A stretch of DNA of 64,000 nucleotides, from the NCBI GenBank assembly GCA_002396385.1, contig DGTD01000042.1, positions 63,574 through 127,573 of the forward strand, read 5' to 3'. The notes beneath the pieces were generated by a model that saw only the letters and a list, made by a program, of their open reading frames with translations, was not told where the DNA came from and did not search any database. Source of the stretch: Bacteroidales bacterium UBA4345 (GTDB lineage Bacteria > Bacteroidota > Bacteroidia > Bacteroidales > Paludibacteraceae). Shown piece after piece: positions 34,500 to 43,254 of this stretch. A program made the translations under genes and the position numbers. Within the stretch, counting starts at the first letter, position 1. Every line of letters begins with the position of its first letter.

Positions 34500-35225
34500 T
34501 CAGGTCTTTTTCAGATCCACCTTGCCCATTTCCGGCCTTTCTCCCTTTCTGTAATAGTAGATGATGCCGTACTCGCAGCAGCGCTTCAAGCGTTCTTCTT
34601 CTGGCAGGTTCGAGAAGTTTTTCTCTATCTCGTTCCATATTTCCAGCAAAAGTTGGTCTACTTCGTCGTTCATCTCCACTATGCTTTTCGACGTGCGGTT
34701 GGTGTTTTCCTGTAGCACGCGCTGGTTACTGTACTTGTCCATAAACAAGTCGTAGTAAACCGACACTTTGGTAATTGGCGGATTGTAAATAGGCACGCCG
34801 CCCTGTATCTTACGTTGGTTCTCGCCCTCTATAATCTTCTTACCCCATATCGACAGGTTTTCGTCGCTTGCAATGTCGGGTACTGAAAAGTTTTCGGGTT
34901 CTAGTCCGTAAAGCTGTTTCGCCTCGGCCTTTATCTCTCCCCTTTGCACACACATGTTCAGCACCTGGATGAAGTGCGACACATACATGCGTGCCATTTT
35001 CGACTCGGTCGTGCATCCGCGGCTGTTTTCTGACTGGCGTGAGCGGCTTTGCTCGTATTCCGATACTTTCCTCCTGTATTTGGGTAAAACCATACTGGCC
35101 TGTTCAAGCAAACTGTAGGGGAAGGCCAAATCGTAGGCATCGTCGTATTTTCTGCCCACGTTCACCAAATCGGTAAGTGCCCTAAGGCGTGCCCGGTTGG
35201 TATTCGGTAGTCTTCTGTAAGGCAT
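34500..35225 (-). CDS. Conserved hypothetical protein, 241 residues
   Basis: It opens MPYRRLPNTNRARLRALTDL, a start I recall from conserved Bacteroidota proteins, but no function is known to me. The sequence is soluble and helical, rich in R, E and K, with no signal peptide, membrane segment or metal motif. It lies 41 bases after the fused tRNA methyltransferase gene and reads in the same direction, so it may share its message. It could be nucleic-acid binding given the basic N-terminus, but that is a guess. Confidence 0.65.
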   Translation of the reverse strand: MPYRRLPNTNRARLRALTDLVNVGRKYDDAYDLAFPYSLLEQASMVLPKYRRKVSEYEQSRSRQSENSRGCTTESKMARMYVSHFIQVLNMCVQRGEIKAEAKQLYGLEPENFSVPDIASDENLSIWGKKIIEGENQRKIQGGVPIYNPPITKVSVYYDLFMDKYSNQRVLQENTNRTSKSIVEMNDEVDQLLLEIWNEIEKNFSNLPEEERLKRCCEYGIIYYYRKGERPEMGKVDLKKT

Positions 35226-35266
35226 CTTCTATTATCTTTTTTAACAACACATATTACACATTCTGC

Positions 35267-37027
35267 TTAAGACTCGCGCTTAAGTAATCCGTTGGCCAGT
35301 TTTACCAACTCTGCCTTTTGTATCTCATCGAGTGAGGTTCCCTCCAAGGCCTTGACTGCTATCTCGTACTGGCGGTTCATCTCGTCTTCTGTCGCCTTTT
35401 TCACATCCAGCCTGTTGTAGATGGCGGTGACTGCCTTGATTTTTTCAACCTTGTCAAACGATTCTTTGGTAAACCAGTCAACAAGGGCTGCTTCGTCTGG
35501 AGTGCCTTTCGCTAGTTCTAGCGCTTTCAGGTATAAATAAGTCTTCTTGTTCTCTACAATATCGCCTCCAATGTTTTTTCCAAACACTTCGGTGTCCCCG
35601 TACACGTCGAGTATGTCGTCGCACAATTGGAACGAAAGTCCGACACCGATGCCAAACTCGTAAAGGGCGTTGGCATCCTTTTTATCGGCACCTCCGCAAA
35701 TAGCTCCTATTTTGAGCGAACCGGCCAACAACACGGCTGTTTTCAGGCGTATCATTTCCATATAGTCGGCAATTGAAACCTTCTGTGTGCTCTCAAAGTT
35801 CATATCGTATTGCTGCCCCTCCATAACGCCTATCACGGTCTCGTTAAAGTGTTTCAGAACGGCTGGCATATACTTGTTCTTGGTTTTCGCAATCAGCTCG
35901 TAGGCTTTCGCCATCATCGTGTCGCCTGAAAGTATGGCTGTGTTCTCATCCCATACCTTGTGTACGGTTGGCTTGCCACGGCGTTTGTCCGCGTGGTCCA
36001 TTATGTCGTCGTGCAGCAGGGTGAAGTTGTGGAACATCTCTAGACCAAGAGCCGCCGACAAAGCGGGCTGGACGTCTCCACAAAAGAGTTGGCATGCAAA
36101 TAGCGTGAAGGCTGGACGCAGGCGTTTGCCCCCTATCTCAACCAATTCGTAGGCTATGGGTTCATAAAGACCTTGGGGTTCTTTCTTGAACTTGTATTTT
36201 GCTAGCTCGCGACGTACATAGTCTTGTATCTCGCTGAAACTCATCTCTTTCTTTCCAGTGTTCATTTTCCCGTTGTTTATGATGGTTCTGGCATCGCGTC
36301 CGAAACTGCGGTAGGAGTCGTATTCTATCTCAACGTCGGGTTCGGTGAAGGAGTTGCGGTCGTCGAGTGGAAATGCGAGGTATTTTATAGTTATACCTCT
36401 TCCCAGCCATTGTTGTTCGTAGTAGGTCTTGATGCTTAAAACCGGATCGTTTGCCTTCTCTGAAGCGTAAAGGTCGGTTATGCGGTCTGTGGGCTGTATG
36501 TTGTTCGCCTTTAGCAACTCGTCGGTATAGGTGAACATAAACTGGCTGTCTGTTTTCAGGTTGACTGTCCCGTTTGTTGCTATTATCTGTTGGTAGATTC
36601 GCAGAAACGTTGAACTGGTAAGGCGTTTGTTCACTTTCTTCATCTGAGGGTCGGGGAAGGTCAGCCAAATCTCGCTTATTTCTCCTTTTTCAAAGAAAGC
36701 GCTTATCATTTCAATGCTGGTCCTGATAAATGCTACATTCTTCAGCCCTTTCTCTATGGCCTGTTTTGCGCCGGTCCACATACGGGCGCCTTTAATGTCA
36801 ACCCCTATGTAGTTCTTATCGGCGTTCATCTCGGCTTGGGCCACTGTGTATTCGCCTTTCCCGCATCCGAGTTCGAGAACAATCGGATGGTTGTTCCCGA
36901 AGTAGGAACTCCATTGGCCTTTTTTCTCAAAAGGTTTCCCGCTCTCGCGCCATACACCGTAAGTATATTGGAACACGTTTTCAAACGAGTCCATATCGCT
37001 GAATTTTGCCAGTTTTCCTTTTCCCAT
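35267..37027 (-). CDS. Fused tRNA (guanine-N7) methyltransferase and polyprenyl synthase
   Basis: One uninterrupted 586-residue frame holds two enzymes. Residues about 1-250 are TrmB: LELGCGKGEYTVAQAE binds SAM, WLTFPDPQMKK is the family hallmark, and it ends near SYRSFGRD. Residues about 262-586 are a trans-prenyl synthase with two Asp-rich motifs (DDIMD in LLHDDIMD, DDILD in CDDILD) and KRGK/KRLRP. The junction RTIINNGKMNTGKKEMSFSE has possible internal starts at 36265 and 36244, so the second enzyme might also be made alone. DDxxD spacing with Phe five residues before the first Asp suggests C15-C20 chain products. Elsewhere these are separate genes, so loss of a stop codon created the fusion. 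Confidence 0.88.
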   Translation of the reverse strand: MGKGKLAKFSDMDSFENVFQYTYGVWRESGKPFEKKGQWSSYFGNNHPIVLELGCGKGEYTVAQAEMNADKNYIGVDIKGARMWTGAKQAIEKGLKNVAFIRTSIEMISAFFEKGEISEIWLTFPDPQMKKVNKRLTSSTFLRIYQQIIATNGTVNLKTDSQFMFTYTDELLKANNIQPTDRITDLYASEKANDPVLSIKTYYEQQWLGRGITIKYLAFPLDDRNSFTEPDVEIEYDSYRSFGRDARTIINNGKMNTGKKEMSFSEIQDYVRRELAKYKFKKEPQGLYEPIAYELVEIGGKRLRPAFTLFACQLFCGDVQPALSAALGLEMFHNFTLLHDDIMDHADKRRGKPTVHKVWDENTAILSGDTMMAKAYELIAKTKNKYMPAVLKHFNETVIGVMEGQQYDMNFESTQKVSIADYMEMIRLKTAVLLAGSLKIGAICGGADKKDANALYEFGIGVGLSFQLCDDILDVYGDTEVFGKNIGGDIVENKKTYLYLKALELAKGTPDEAALVDWFTKESFDKVEKIKAVTAIYNRLDVKKATEDEMNRQYEIAVKALEGTSLDEIQKAELVKLANGLLKRES

Positions 37028-37033
37028 GTCTTT

Positions 37034-37519
37034 TTACTTCTTGTTGTTGGTGTTGTTTGAAAGACAAATACGCATGCCTATGTCGCTGATTCCTTTCAGC
37101 GAGTCGGTACGCATGCCCTGAATCAGTTCTAACCTGTACTTACCGCTTTTCTGAAAGCGGGCGTCCTGTATGAACGAGACGGGCAGGTGGTGAACCGATC
37201 CCATCCCTTCTCCAATCCAGCGGCCGCTGTTGTCGGCCAATACGCAGTTGAGCGTATCGCGGTACACTTCACCGTCTGGGTTGTAGAGGTTGGCGAAAAG
37301 CCAGAAGTTTTGGAATGGATAGTTGTTCTGGTTCCTTATGTCTATCACCACATCGTAGCTGCCGGTAGTGTCAGCCCATTCGAAGTTGAAGTTCACTATG
37401 TTGTCTTTCACCCAAATACCCTTGGGCATGCTTTCACTGGCTTGGAACACCACGTTTTCAGTGCAGGCGCTTGCTATAATGGCGGTGAGAATCAGCGTCA
37501 GGTATTTTAACTTATGCAT
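37034..37519 (-). CDS. gldH: Gliding motility lipoprotein GldH
   Basis: From MHKLKYLTLILTAIIASAC at 37519 it is 161 residues, with a lipoprotein signal and Cys19. The following blocks (IWVKDNIVNFNFEWADTTGSYDVVIDIRNQ and YPFQNFWLFANLYNPDG) mark GldH, a lipoprotein needed for gliding and linked to the type IX secretion machinery, though also kept in non-gliding Bacteroidales. A longer open frame to 37672 reads through the end of ricT in another frame and is spurious. The start overlaps the ricT stop by eight bases, so the genes are coupled. Confidence 0.9.
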   Translation of the reverse strand: MHKLKYLTLILTAIIASACTENVVFQASESMPKGIWVKDNIVNFNFEWADTTGSYDVVIDIRNQNNYPFQNFWLFANLYNPDGEVYRDTLNCVLADNSGRWIGEGMGSVHHLPVSFIQDARFQKSGKYRLELIQGMRTDSLKGISDIGMRICLSNNTNNKK

Positions 37520-39134
37520 TTTCGCTTCCTCCGTTGTTTTCGTTACCTTGGTTGTGGCGTCCTTGTGGTTGGTTTGTAGTGTTGTTTTCCCGACCTTCGC
37601 CCGGCTCCCTTCTGTCGCCCCGGTCTCTTCTGTCGCCGCGGTTACGTCTGTCACCCCGGTCCCTTCTGTCACCCCGGTTGTGTCTGTCGCCCCGGTCTCT
37701 TCTGTCGCCGCGGTCGTTCTGGGGTTGTCCGTTACCTTGCTCTTGTTCGCCTTGGTTGTTGTTTTGTGCGCCTAAGTTGTCAGGGTTTTGTTGGTCTTGT
37801 CCGTTCTCGCCCCGTTCGTTGCGTTCGCGTCTGTCACCGCGATCCCGTTCTTTTCTGTCACCCCGGTCCCTCCTGTCGCGGTTGCGTCTGTCACCCCGGT
37901 CTCTTCTGTCGCCCCGTTCGTTGCGTGGCTGTTCGTTAGCAGCCTGTTCGCCTTGGTTGTTTGCGGTGTCAGGGTCGTTGTCTGGCTGCGTAGGTTGGTT
38001 ACTCTGCTCTTTTTTCTCGTTGCGGTCTTTCTTGTCGCCCTTGCCCTTGTGCTTTTTCTTTTTATCGAAACGGGTGAGGCTGTCTTGGCCCACAACATTC
38101 TGGTAACCTTCGGCGTTCTTTGTCTCGCGTTGTTGCTGCTGGCTTTCTTCGTCGAGCAGGTTATCCACTTTTTCTCCGCGTTTGTTCAGAGCCTGTATTT
38201 CCCTTACACGGTCGGTGGAAAGTGTGACCAGATTAGCTGCGAAGTGAGGGTCGCTCGAATACTGCATGGTCTTCGCAAAGACGTCCGTCTTGAAGTGGTA
38301 GAAGGTTCCATCTTTGGTTTCCAATGGAATGTCGCGGGCTGGAATCTCTTTCTGGGCTTCAATATAGCAGTCTTGCTCGAAGTTGAGGCAGCACTTCAGT
38401 TTCGCACATTGTCCTGCCAGTTTTTGCGGGTTCAGCGATATCTCTTGGTAGCGGGCTGCCGAGGTTGAAACCGATACGAAACTGCTCATCCAGCTCGAAC
38501 AGCATAGAGGTCTGCCGCATGGGCCAATTCCTCCAATGCGCCCTGCTTCCTGCCGGGCTCCAATCTGGCGCATCTCAATGCGCACTTTGAAGGTGTCGGC
38601 CAGTACCTTGATAAGCTGGCGAAAGTCGACGCGCTCGTCGGCTATGTAGTAGAAAATAGCCTTGTTCCCGTCTCCCTGGTACTCAACATCGCCGATTTTC
38701 ATGTTCAAGTGCAGATCTTCCGCAATGCGGCGGCTTTTCAGCATTGTTTCATGTTCGCGGGCTTTTGCCTCCTCGTATTTTTCTAAATCGACCTCACGGG
38801 CTATTCGGTAGATGCGTTTGATTTCTGAACGCATCGGGTCTATTTTGTTCTTCTTCATCTGTAGAAGCACAAGTTGCCCTGTAAGTGAAACCGTACCGAT
38901 GTCGTGTCCGGGTGACGATTCAACGGCTACCATGTCTCCCTTGTGCAACATCAGGTTGTTGGTATTGCGGTAGTAGCCTTTACGGGTATTCTTGAATATG
39001 ACTTCTACAAAATCGGTGGCGGCTTGTGCTTCCGGTATGTCGCACAACCAGTCAAAAGTGTCTAACTTATTATTTGTTCGTTTGCTGCATCCGTTGCAGT
39101 TCATGTTGCAGCCTTGGTGTCTGTTACAACTCAT
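37512..39134 (-). CDS. PSP1/RicT-family protein with RGDRRDR-repeat tail
   Basis: Residues about 1-350 form the PSP1 domain protein called RicT, with conserved Cys in CGRPLCCSSWM and CAKLKCCLNFE that in the Bacillus Ric complex bind iron-sulfur clusters. The start MSCNRHQGCNMNCNGC adds a Cys-rich head. Residues about 355-540 are a low-complexity tail of Arg, Gly, Asp, Asn and Gln with many RGDRRDRGDRR units, like an RNA-binding or phase-separating tail. The DNA of 37570-37960 is correspondingly repetitive. It lies between holB and gldH, the usual Bacteroidota order. Confidence 0.88.
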   Translation of the reverse strand: MSCNRHQGCNMNCNGCSKRTNNKLDTFDWLCDIPEAQAATDFVEVIFKNTRKGYYRNTNNLMLHKGDMVAVESSPGHDIGTVSLTGQLVLLQMKKNKIDPMRSEIKRIYRIAREVDLEKYEEAKAREHETMLKSRRIAEDLHLNMKIGDVEYQGDGNKAIFYYIADERVDFRQLIKVLADTFKVRIEMRQIGARQEAGRIGGIGPCGRPLCCSSWMSSFVSVSTSAARYQEISLNPQKLAGQCAKLKCCLNFEQDCYIEAQKEIPARDIPLETKDGTFYHFKTDVFAKTMQYSSDPHFAANLVTLSTDRVREIQALNKRGEKVDNLLDEESQQQQRETKNAEGYQNVVGQDSLTRFDKKKKHKGKGDKKDRNEKKEQSNQPTQPDNDPDTANNQGEQAANEQPRNERGDRRDRGDRRNRDRRDRGDRKERDRGDRRERNERGENGQDQQNPDNLGAQNNNQGEQEQGNGQPQNDRGDRRDRGDRHNRGDRRDRGDRRNRGDRRDRGDRREPGEGRENNTTNQPQGRHNQGNENNGGSENA

Positions 39135-39175
39135 AAAGTATTTTAAAGATATATATAAATCGGCCTTCCGAAGGC

Positions 39176-40300
39176 CTACTGTTTTATTAGCATTGTCATT
39201 TTTAGGGCCAGGTCGAAAAAGACCAGTTTGGCTTGTGTGTTTTGTTCTATATCGCGTTGGGCCAGTTGAAGTTCCCTCGTCAGCCCGGCTATATTGCGCT
39301 CGTTTACGAATGGACCAAATTTTGAAACAAATTCGCTCTCTTCTTTGGTCATGTAATTCAAAGCCGGATTCTTCAGATTCGAAATAAAACTCTCGCGTAT
39401 CATCCGCTGGGCGTACTCCAGAAAACTGATGTGCCTTTTACGGCCTATGCCGGAAATCTCCTCGGTCCATTCTTTCATCTGTTTTGCGTTCCGGGCATAC
39501 GACGCGCGCATCACTTTTTTGAACAGTTCAAGGTATTCGCGGTTGTCGCTGCTGCCGGTCAGACTTCCTTCCGCATCGGTCAGACTTCCGTTCCCTAAAT
39601 GTGCGGCATCAGAGACAGCCTGCTGGTCGAGATTCGGGTGACGGTCTTGCAGAAAGTGCCTGATATCTTCTTCGGACAGTGGTGCTACGGGTATGCGCTG
39701 TGTACGCGACAAGATGGTCCCTAACACTTCTTCCGCATTGTTGCTGACTAACAGAAACAGGGTTTTGCCTAATGGCTCTTCTATCGTTTTCAGTAATTTG
39801 TTCGCACAAACCACATGCATCTTCTCTGGCAGCCAGATGACCATTGTCTTGTAACCGCCTTCGTAGGCTTTTTGTGAAAGTGTGTTGTTTATTTCTTCAC
39901 TCTCATTCGCGTATATTACCGCCTGCTTGTTTTCTGCCCCAATGAAATCGAGCCATTGGCTCAGGGTGAATGGGGAATGCTTAGTGACCATTTCACGCCA
40001 TTCTGCGGCATATTCGCTACAGGTGGTGTCTTTATCCCCCTTTTTAACAATCGGGTACGCAAAGTGAAGGTCGGGATGAATAAGTGCCGATATTTTCTTG
40101 CACGACGGGCATATGCCGCATGAGTCGGTTTCTGTCCGGTTCTTACAGTTGACGTATTGGGCGAATGCCAGTGCCAGTGCCAGCTTCTGGGTGCCTTGTG
40201 GACCACAAATCAGTTGGGCGTGAGGAATTCGTCCCTCACGTACCGATTTTAGCAACCGTTCTTTTACGGCTTCCTGCCCATATATGTCTTTAAACTGCAC
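39176..40300 (-). CDS. holB: DNA polymerase III, delta-prime subunit
   Basis: A clamp-loader subunit of 374 residues. It has the AAA+ start QFKDIYGQEAVKERL, a degenerate P-loop GPQGTQKLALALAF, a zinc-binding cluster (CKNRTETDSCGICPSCKK), and the SRC-type IEEPLGKTLFLLVSNN plus ILSRTQR blocks. The P-loop lacks the usual GKT, as in delta-prime proteins that do not hydrolyse ATP. It heads the leftward run holB, ricT, gldH, trmB fusion and is preceded by a -7 box (TACTTTTG) at 40328-40335. Confidence 0.92.
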   Translation of the reverse strand: MQFKDIYGQEAVKERLLKSVREGRIPHAQLICGPQGTQKLALALAFAQYVNCKNRTETDSCGICPSCKKISALIHPDLHFAYPIVKKGDKDTTCSEYAAEWREMVTKHSPFTLSQWLDFIGAENKQAVIYANESEEINNTLSQKAYEGGYKTMVIWLPEKMHVVCANKLLKTIEEPLGKTLFLLVSNNAEEVLGTILSRTQRIPVAPLSEEDIRHFLQDRHPNLDQQAVSDAAHLGNGSLTDAEGSLTGSSDNREYLELFKKVMRASYARNAKQMKEWTEEISGIGRKRHISFLEYAQRMIRESFISNLKNPALNYMTKEESEFVSKFGPFVNERNIAGLTRELQLAQRDIEQNTQAKLVFFDLALKMTMLIKQ

Positions 40301-40327
40301 TTTTCACCAATCTAAGGTAATATTATT

Positions 40328-40335
40328 CAAAAGTA
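40328..40335 (-). promoter_or_regulatory. -7 box of the holB-ricT-gldH run
   Basis: It reads TACTTTTG on the minus strand, 27 bases before the holB ATG. The -33 zone is AAAA-type, weak. The remaining bases up to 40538 hold no gene I can support. Confidence 0.5.
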
Positions 40336-40538
40336 CTTAAAATATGTGTCATAAAAAAGCGTGTCACTTGCTTTTTCAAACGCTCTATTTTACAACTATA
40401 CATTAATTTGCTGACTATAAGAGTGTTACTTTTTGCGAATACAATATAGCATTTTTTTAGATAATTTGTTTCGCAACGCCTGCCGCTTGCTTTTGCTGTC
40501 TATCCTTTCGGGTGGAAGGTGTTGTGGCGCAATCTTCG

Positions 40539-41288
40539 CTATTTCCTCTGGTTTTTCTCTTTCAGATATTCGACCAGACGGTTGCACATCGGATATATGA
40601 GCCAGAAGGTGACTATAGCGGAAATACTCATACACAGTGCGCTGATGATGTATTCAAACGATATTACCAGTGTACTTTTTGTGACTTCAATTCCAAGCCA
40701 TTTCAGTAATTGTTGGATAAATTTCACTGCTATAAGCCGGTTGCCCGCGCGTGTGCCGATGTGTAGTACCGTACGGCGGGCTGTTGCCCCTACTGCGCTT
40801 TTCATCGTCTGGCTGATGCGGTGCGTACCAATCATAACGGCACTGACTGTCGCTATTACCACTGCTGCCTCTCCCGCTCCCAAAAATCCCCCCCCTTTTG
40901 TAGAGTGTCCGTATAGGTGCATTAGTTTCTGTGCGACAATGTAGACGGTCAGTTGGAATTGTATAAGGTCAAGGGGGAGCAACACCCATTGGGCTGTGCT
41001 GTTGTTGGGTGCTACTGCTAGTGCCGATAGGGTGCATGTGAATAGGGCATGTTTCCAGATGCAGCGCCTGACTATTTTGTGTGTCTTGGCTTCTCCTAAT
41101 ACCTCGATGGGCGACGTGGCGATGGCTTGCTCTATTTCGGCTGTACTGCAAACCTCCTTCAGGGTATGGCGCAGGTATGCTGTTTTGTCTATTTTCACGA
41201 ATGGCAGTTTAAAGGCTAGCGCCTGTACCTTGTCGAAAATAGACATTAGCCAGTCTGCCATTGCTTTGGCCTTCTTTGTTGTTAGCAT
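40539..41288 (-). CDS. EcsC-like membrane protein, second of a tandem pair
   Basis: A 249-residue protein with about four hydrophobic segments and a middle part DLIQFQLTVYIVAQKLMHLYG. It resembles EcsC-family proteins, where DIP/LQ and Y-G motifs recur. It aligns along its whole length with the gene three bases upstream on the same strand (matches at EIEQAIATSPIE/EIENAIATTPIK, KIVRRCIWKHALFT/KIIGRCILRHSLFT and FWLIYPMCNRL/FWLFYPMCKRL). The two are therefore a tandem duplication. Neither shows catalytic residues. The EcsC relation is tentative. Confidence 0.65.
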   Translation of the reverse strand: MLTTKKAKAMADWLMSIFDKVQALAFKLPFVKIDKTAYLRHTLKEVCSTAEIEQAIATSPIEVLGEAKTHKIVRRCIWKHALFTCTLSALAVAPNNSTAQWVLLPLDLIQFQLTVYIVAQKLMHLYGHSTKGGGFLGAGEAAVVIATVSAVMIGTHRISQTMKSAVGATARRTVLHIGTRAGNRLIAVKFIQQLLKWLGIEVTKSTLVISFEYIISALCMSISAIVTFWLIYPMCNRLVEYLKEKNQRK

Positions 41289-41291
41289 ACT

Positions 41292-42128
41292 TTATACCGT
41301 TTCGGTAAGTGTGTCTTCTCTAATTCTGTTACTAATGGTATCTAAGCCATTGGCCATTATTGTCCTGTTCAGCCTTTTACACATTGGGTAGAACAGCCAA
41401 AAGCTGATGAGGGCGGCTAAAACAGCGCACAACAGTGCGATTGTTATGGTGGCAGATAGGTTGATGGTGTCGCGGGTGACGCTTACTCCGCACCATTTGA
41501 ATCCTTGCCTTAACAAGTTTGTAAGTATGACGCGGCCTCCGACCTTTGTATAGGCTCTGACGGCCTTTTTCGCGGCCGATTTGGCTATTTTCTTTATCGC
41601 ATTCCCTACTTTGTGGCGTCCTACCATCAGTAGGCTGACGGCACTTATCATAACGGTGGCCCTTTTGCACAATTGCCCTTTGTTGTCGCGAAGGTCGTGG
41701 TATCCGTGCAGGTAGAGTAACTTCTGTACAACGATGTAAGTCATCAGTTGGAATTGTACAATGTCGAACACTATCAGGGTTATCTGGATGTACGTGTCCG
41801 ACGCCACGGCAGCTGCTGCCGATAGGGCTGCTGTGAAGAGCGAGTGCCTGAGAATGCAGCGTCCGATTATTTTGTTGGTCATTTCTTCGCCTATGGCCTT
41901 TATGGGGGTAGTCGCAATGGCGTTCTCAATCTCTTCGGGCGTGCAACCTTTCAGCCTTCGCTTTAGGTATTTTTTGCGGTCAACATACACTAACGGGGTC
42001 TGGAACAGCCAGTTGTGGTAGCGGTCTATTGTTTTTCTGGCCAGATATAGAAACTTGTCCGTATACTTGTTGCGAAGTAGACGTTTGACAAGATTCTTGG
42101 CTACTTTTGTGGCTGCTGCAATCCCCAT
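41292..42128 (-). CDS. EcsC-like membrane protein, first of a tandem pair
   Basis: The 278-residue paralogue starts with a basic helix (KVAKNLVKRLLRNKYTDKF) that may lie on the membrane surface. It has the core DIVQFQLMTYIVVQKLLYLHGYH and the same closing FWLFYPMCKRLN as its neighbour. It stops three bases before the second copy and begins nine bases after the LD-carboxypeptidase gene, so the three genes form a tight operon. A role in cell-envelope stress or peptidoglycan-linked processes is suggested by the S66 peptidase neighbour, but this is only inference. Confidence 0.65.
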   Translation of the reverse strand: MGIAAATKVAKNLVKRLLRNKYTDKFLYLARKTIDRYHNWLFQTPLVYVDRKKYLKRRLKGCTPEEIENAIATTPIKAIGEEMTNKIIGRCILRHSLFTAALSAAAAVASDTYIQITLIVFDIVQFQLMTYIVVQKLLYLHGYHDLRDNKGQLCKRATVMISAVSLLMVGRHKVGNAIKKIAKSAAKKAVRAYTKVGGRVILTNLLRQGFKWCGVSVTRDTINLSATITIALLCAVLAALISFWLFYPMCKRLNRTIMANGLDTISNRIREDTLTETV

Positions 42129-42137
42129 AAATGTCTG

Positions 42138-43196
42138 TTATTTGAATGTCAGTGTCGCATTCTTGTCGTCTACACTCAGTTTGACTGTGCGGCCCAGGTA
42201 TAGTGGCAGGTTTTTGGTGTCGTGTCCGCTGCTGAGTCCGTACATTACAGGGATTTTGAGGTCGCCCAGATTATCTTTCATAATCTCCTCTATGCTTTTG
42301 TCGTTGCCTTGACTGCATTTGGTGAACTCGCCGACCACAACGCCACGTATGGCGTCCAGTTTTCCGCTTAGTTTCAAGTTGGTGAGCATACGGTCAATAG
42401 CATAATTGGCTTCTCCTGTGTCCTCAATAAAGAGGATGGCCCCTTTTACATTGAGGTCGAACAAGGTTCCACCTTCGCTGTAGATGAGTGAGAGGTTGCC
42501 TCCTACCAGGCGCCCTTCGGCTGTGCCTTTCACACAGTTTTTATTGGAAGCAATGCTGACTTTCTCGTAACCTTTCCCAAATAAGGCGTTCTTCAGTCCG
42601 TCCAAACTTTCTTTGTCTTTGGTGAAACCAACCATCATCGGACCATGTATGGTTTCTACTCCCAAATTGTTGAGGGCGATGTGGAGGGCGGTAACGTCGC
42701 TGTAGCCGATTACCCACTTTGGATTGCTCTGCATGACTTTCAAGTCAAGATAATTCAAGATGTGCGATGCTCCGTATCCACCGCGTGCCATAAATATAGC
42801 CTTTACGTTCGGGTTGTCAAGCATTTTCTGCAGGCCTTCTATACGCTGGGCAATACTGCCGGCATACCTGCCGTCGCTTTCGTAAATGTTGTCGGCTAGC
42901 ACGACGTTCAATCCCCATGATTTCAGGGTCGATATGCCGTCGGCAATGTCGTTTTCCGAAACTGCGTTCGAGGCCGCGCATACGGCAACTGTGTCGCCTT
43001 TCTGCAAATAGTCGGGACGAACGTCCATTGTTATCTCTTGCTGGCTGTTCAGTATGGTCGAGTAGTAGTCAGATTCGTATACGTTGGTTATGTATTCGTT
43101 TTTTGTTACGTACTCGTTGGTGACGTATTCTTTTTTACATGAGTTGCCTCCCAGCATCAGAAGGGCGGCTAATGGTATACAATGGTATCGTTTCAT
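42138..43196 (-). CDS. LD-carboxypeptidase (peptidase S66) lipoprotein
   Basis: It removes the terminal D-alanine from L,D-peptides of peptidoglycan recycling. Of 352 residues, the first 20 are a lipoprotein-type signal (LLMLGGNSC). A repetitive linker with NEYVTKNEYITNVYE follows. The S66 triad sits in GYSDVTAL (Ser), IEDTGE (Glu) and SGHDTKNLPL (His), and MARGGYGASHIL is also typical. A cytosolic LdcA would lack the signal, so this is an exported, membrane-bound form. It leads the operon with the two EcsC-like genes. Confidence 0.88.
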   Translation of the reverse strand: MKRYHCIPLAALLMLGGNSCKKEYVTNEYVTKNEYITNVYESDYYSTILNSQQEITMDVRPDYLQKGDTVAVCAASNAVSENDIADGISTLKSWGLNVVLADNIYESDGRYAGSIAQRIEGLQKMLDNPNVKAIFMARGGYGASHILNYLDLKVMQSNPKWVIGYSDVTALHIALNNLGVETIHGPMMVGFTKDKESLDGLKNALFGKGYEKVSIASNKNCVKGTAEGRLVGGNLSLIYSEGGTLFDLNVKGAILFIEDTGEANYAIDRMLTNLKLSGKLDAIRGVVVGEFTKCSQGNDKSIEEIMKDNLGDLKIPVMYGLSSGHDTKNLPLYLGRTVKLSVDDKNATLTFK

Positions 43197-43254
43197 TTTA
43201 CTTTTGTCTTAGTTCGTACAAATATATGAAAAAGAGGTTATAGTTGTTATATTC

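Noticed and set aside
37520..37672. N-terminal extension of GldH
   Set aside because: The codons are a frame-shifted reading of the ricT repeat tail, and the lipoprotein signal begins at 37519.
40426..40635. A 69-codon minus-strand frame past the EcsC-like gene
   Set aside because: It overlaps the end of the 249-residue gene in another frame and has no promoter or family match.
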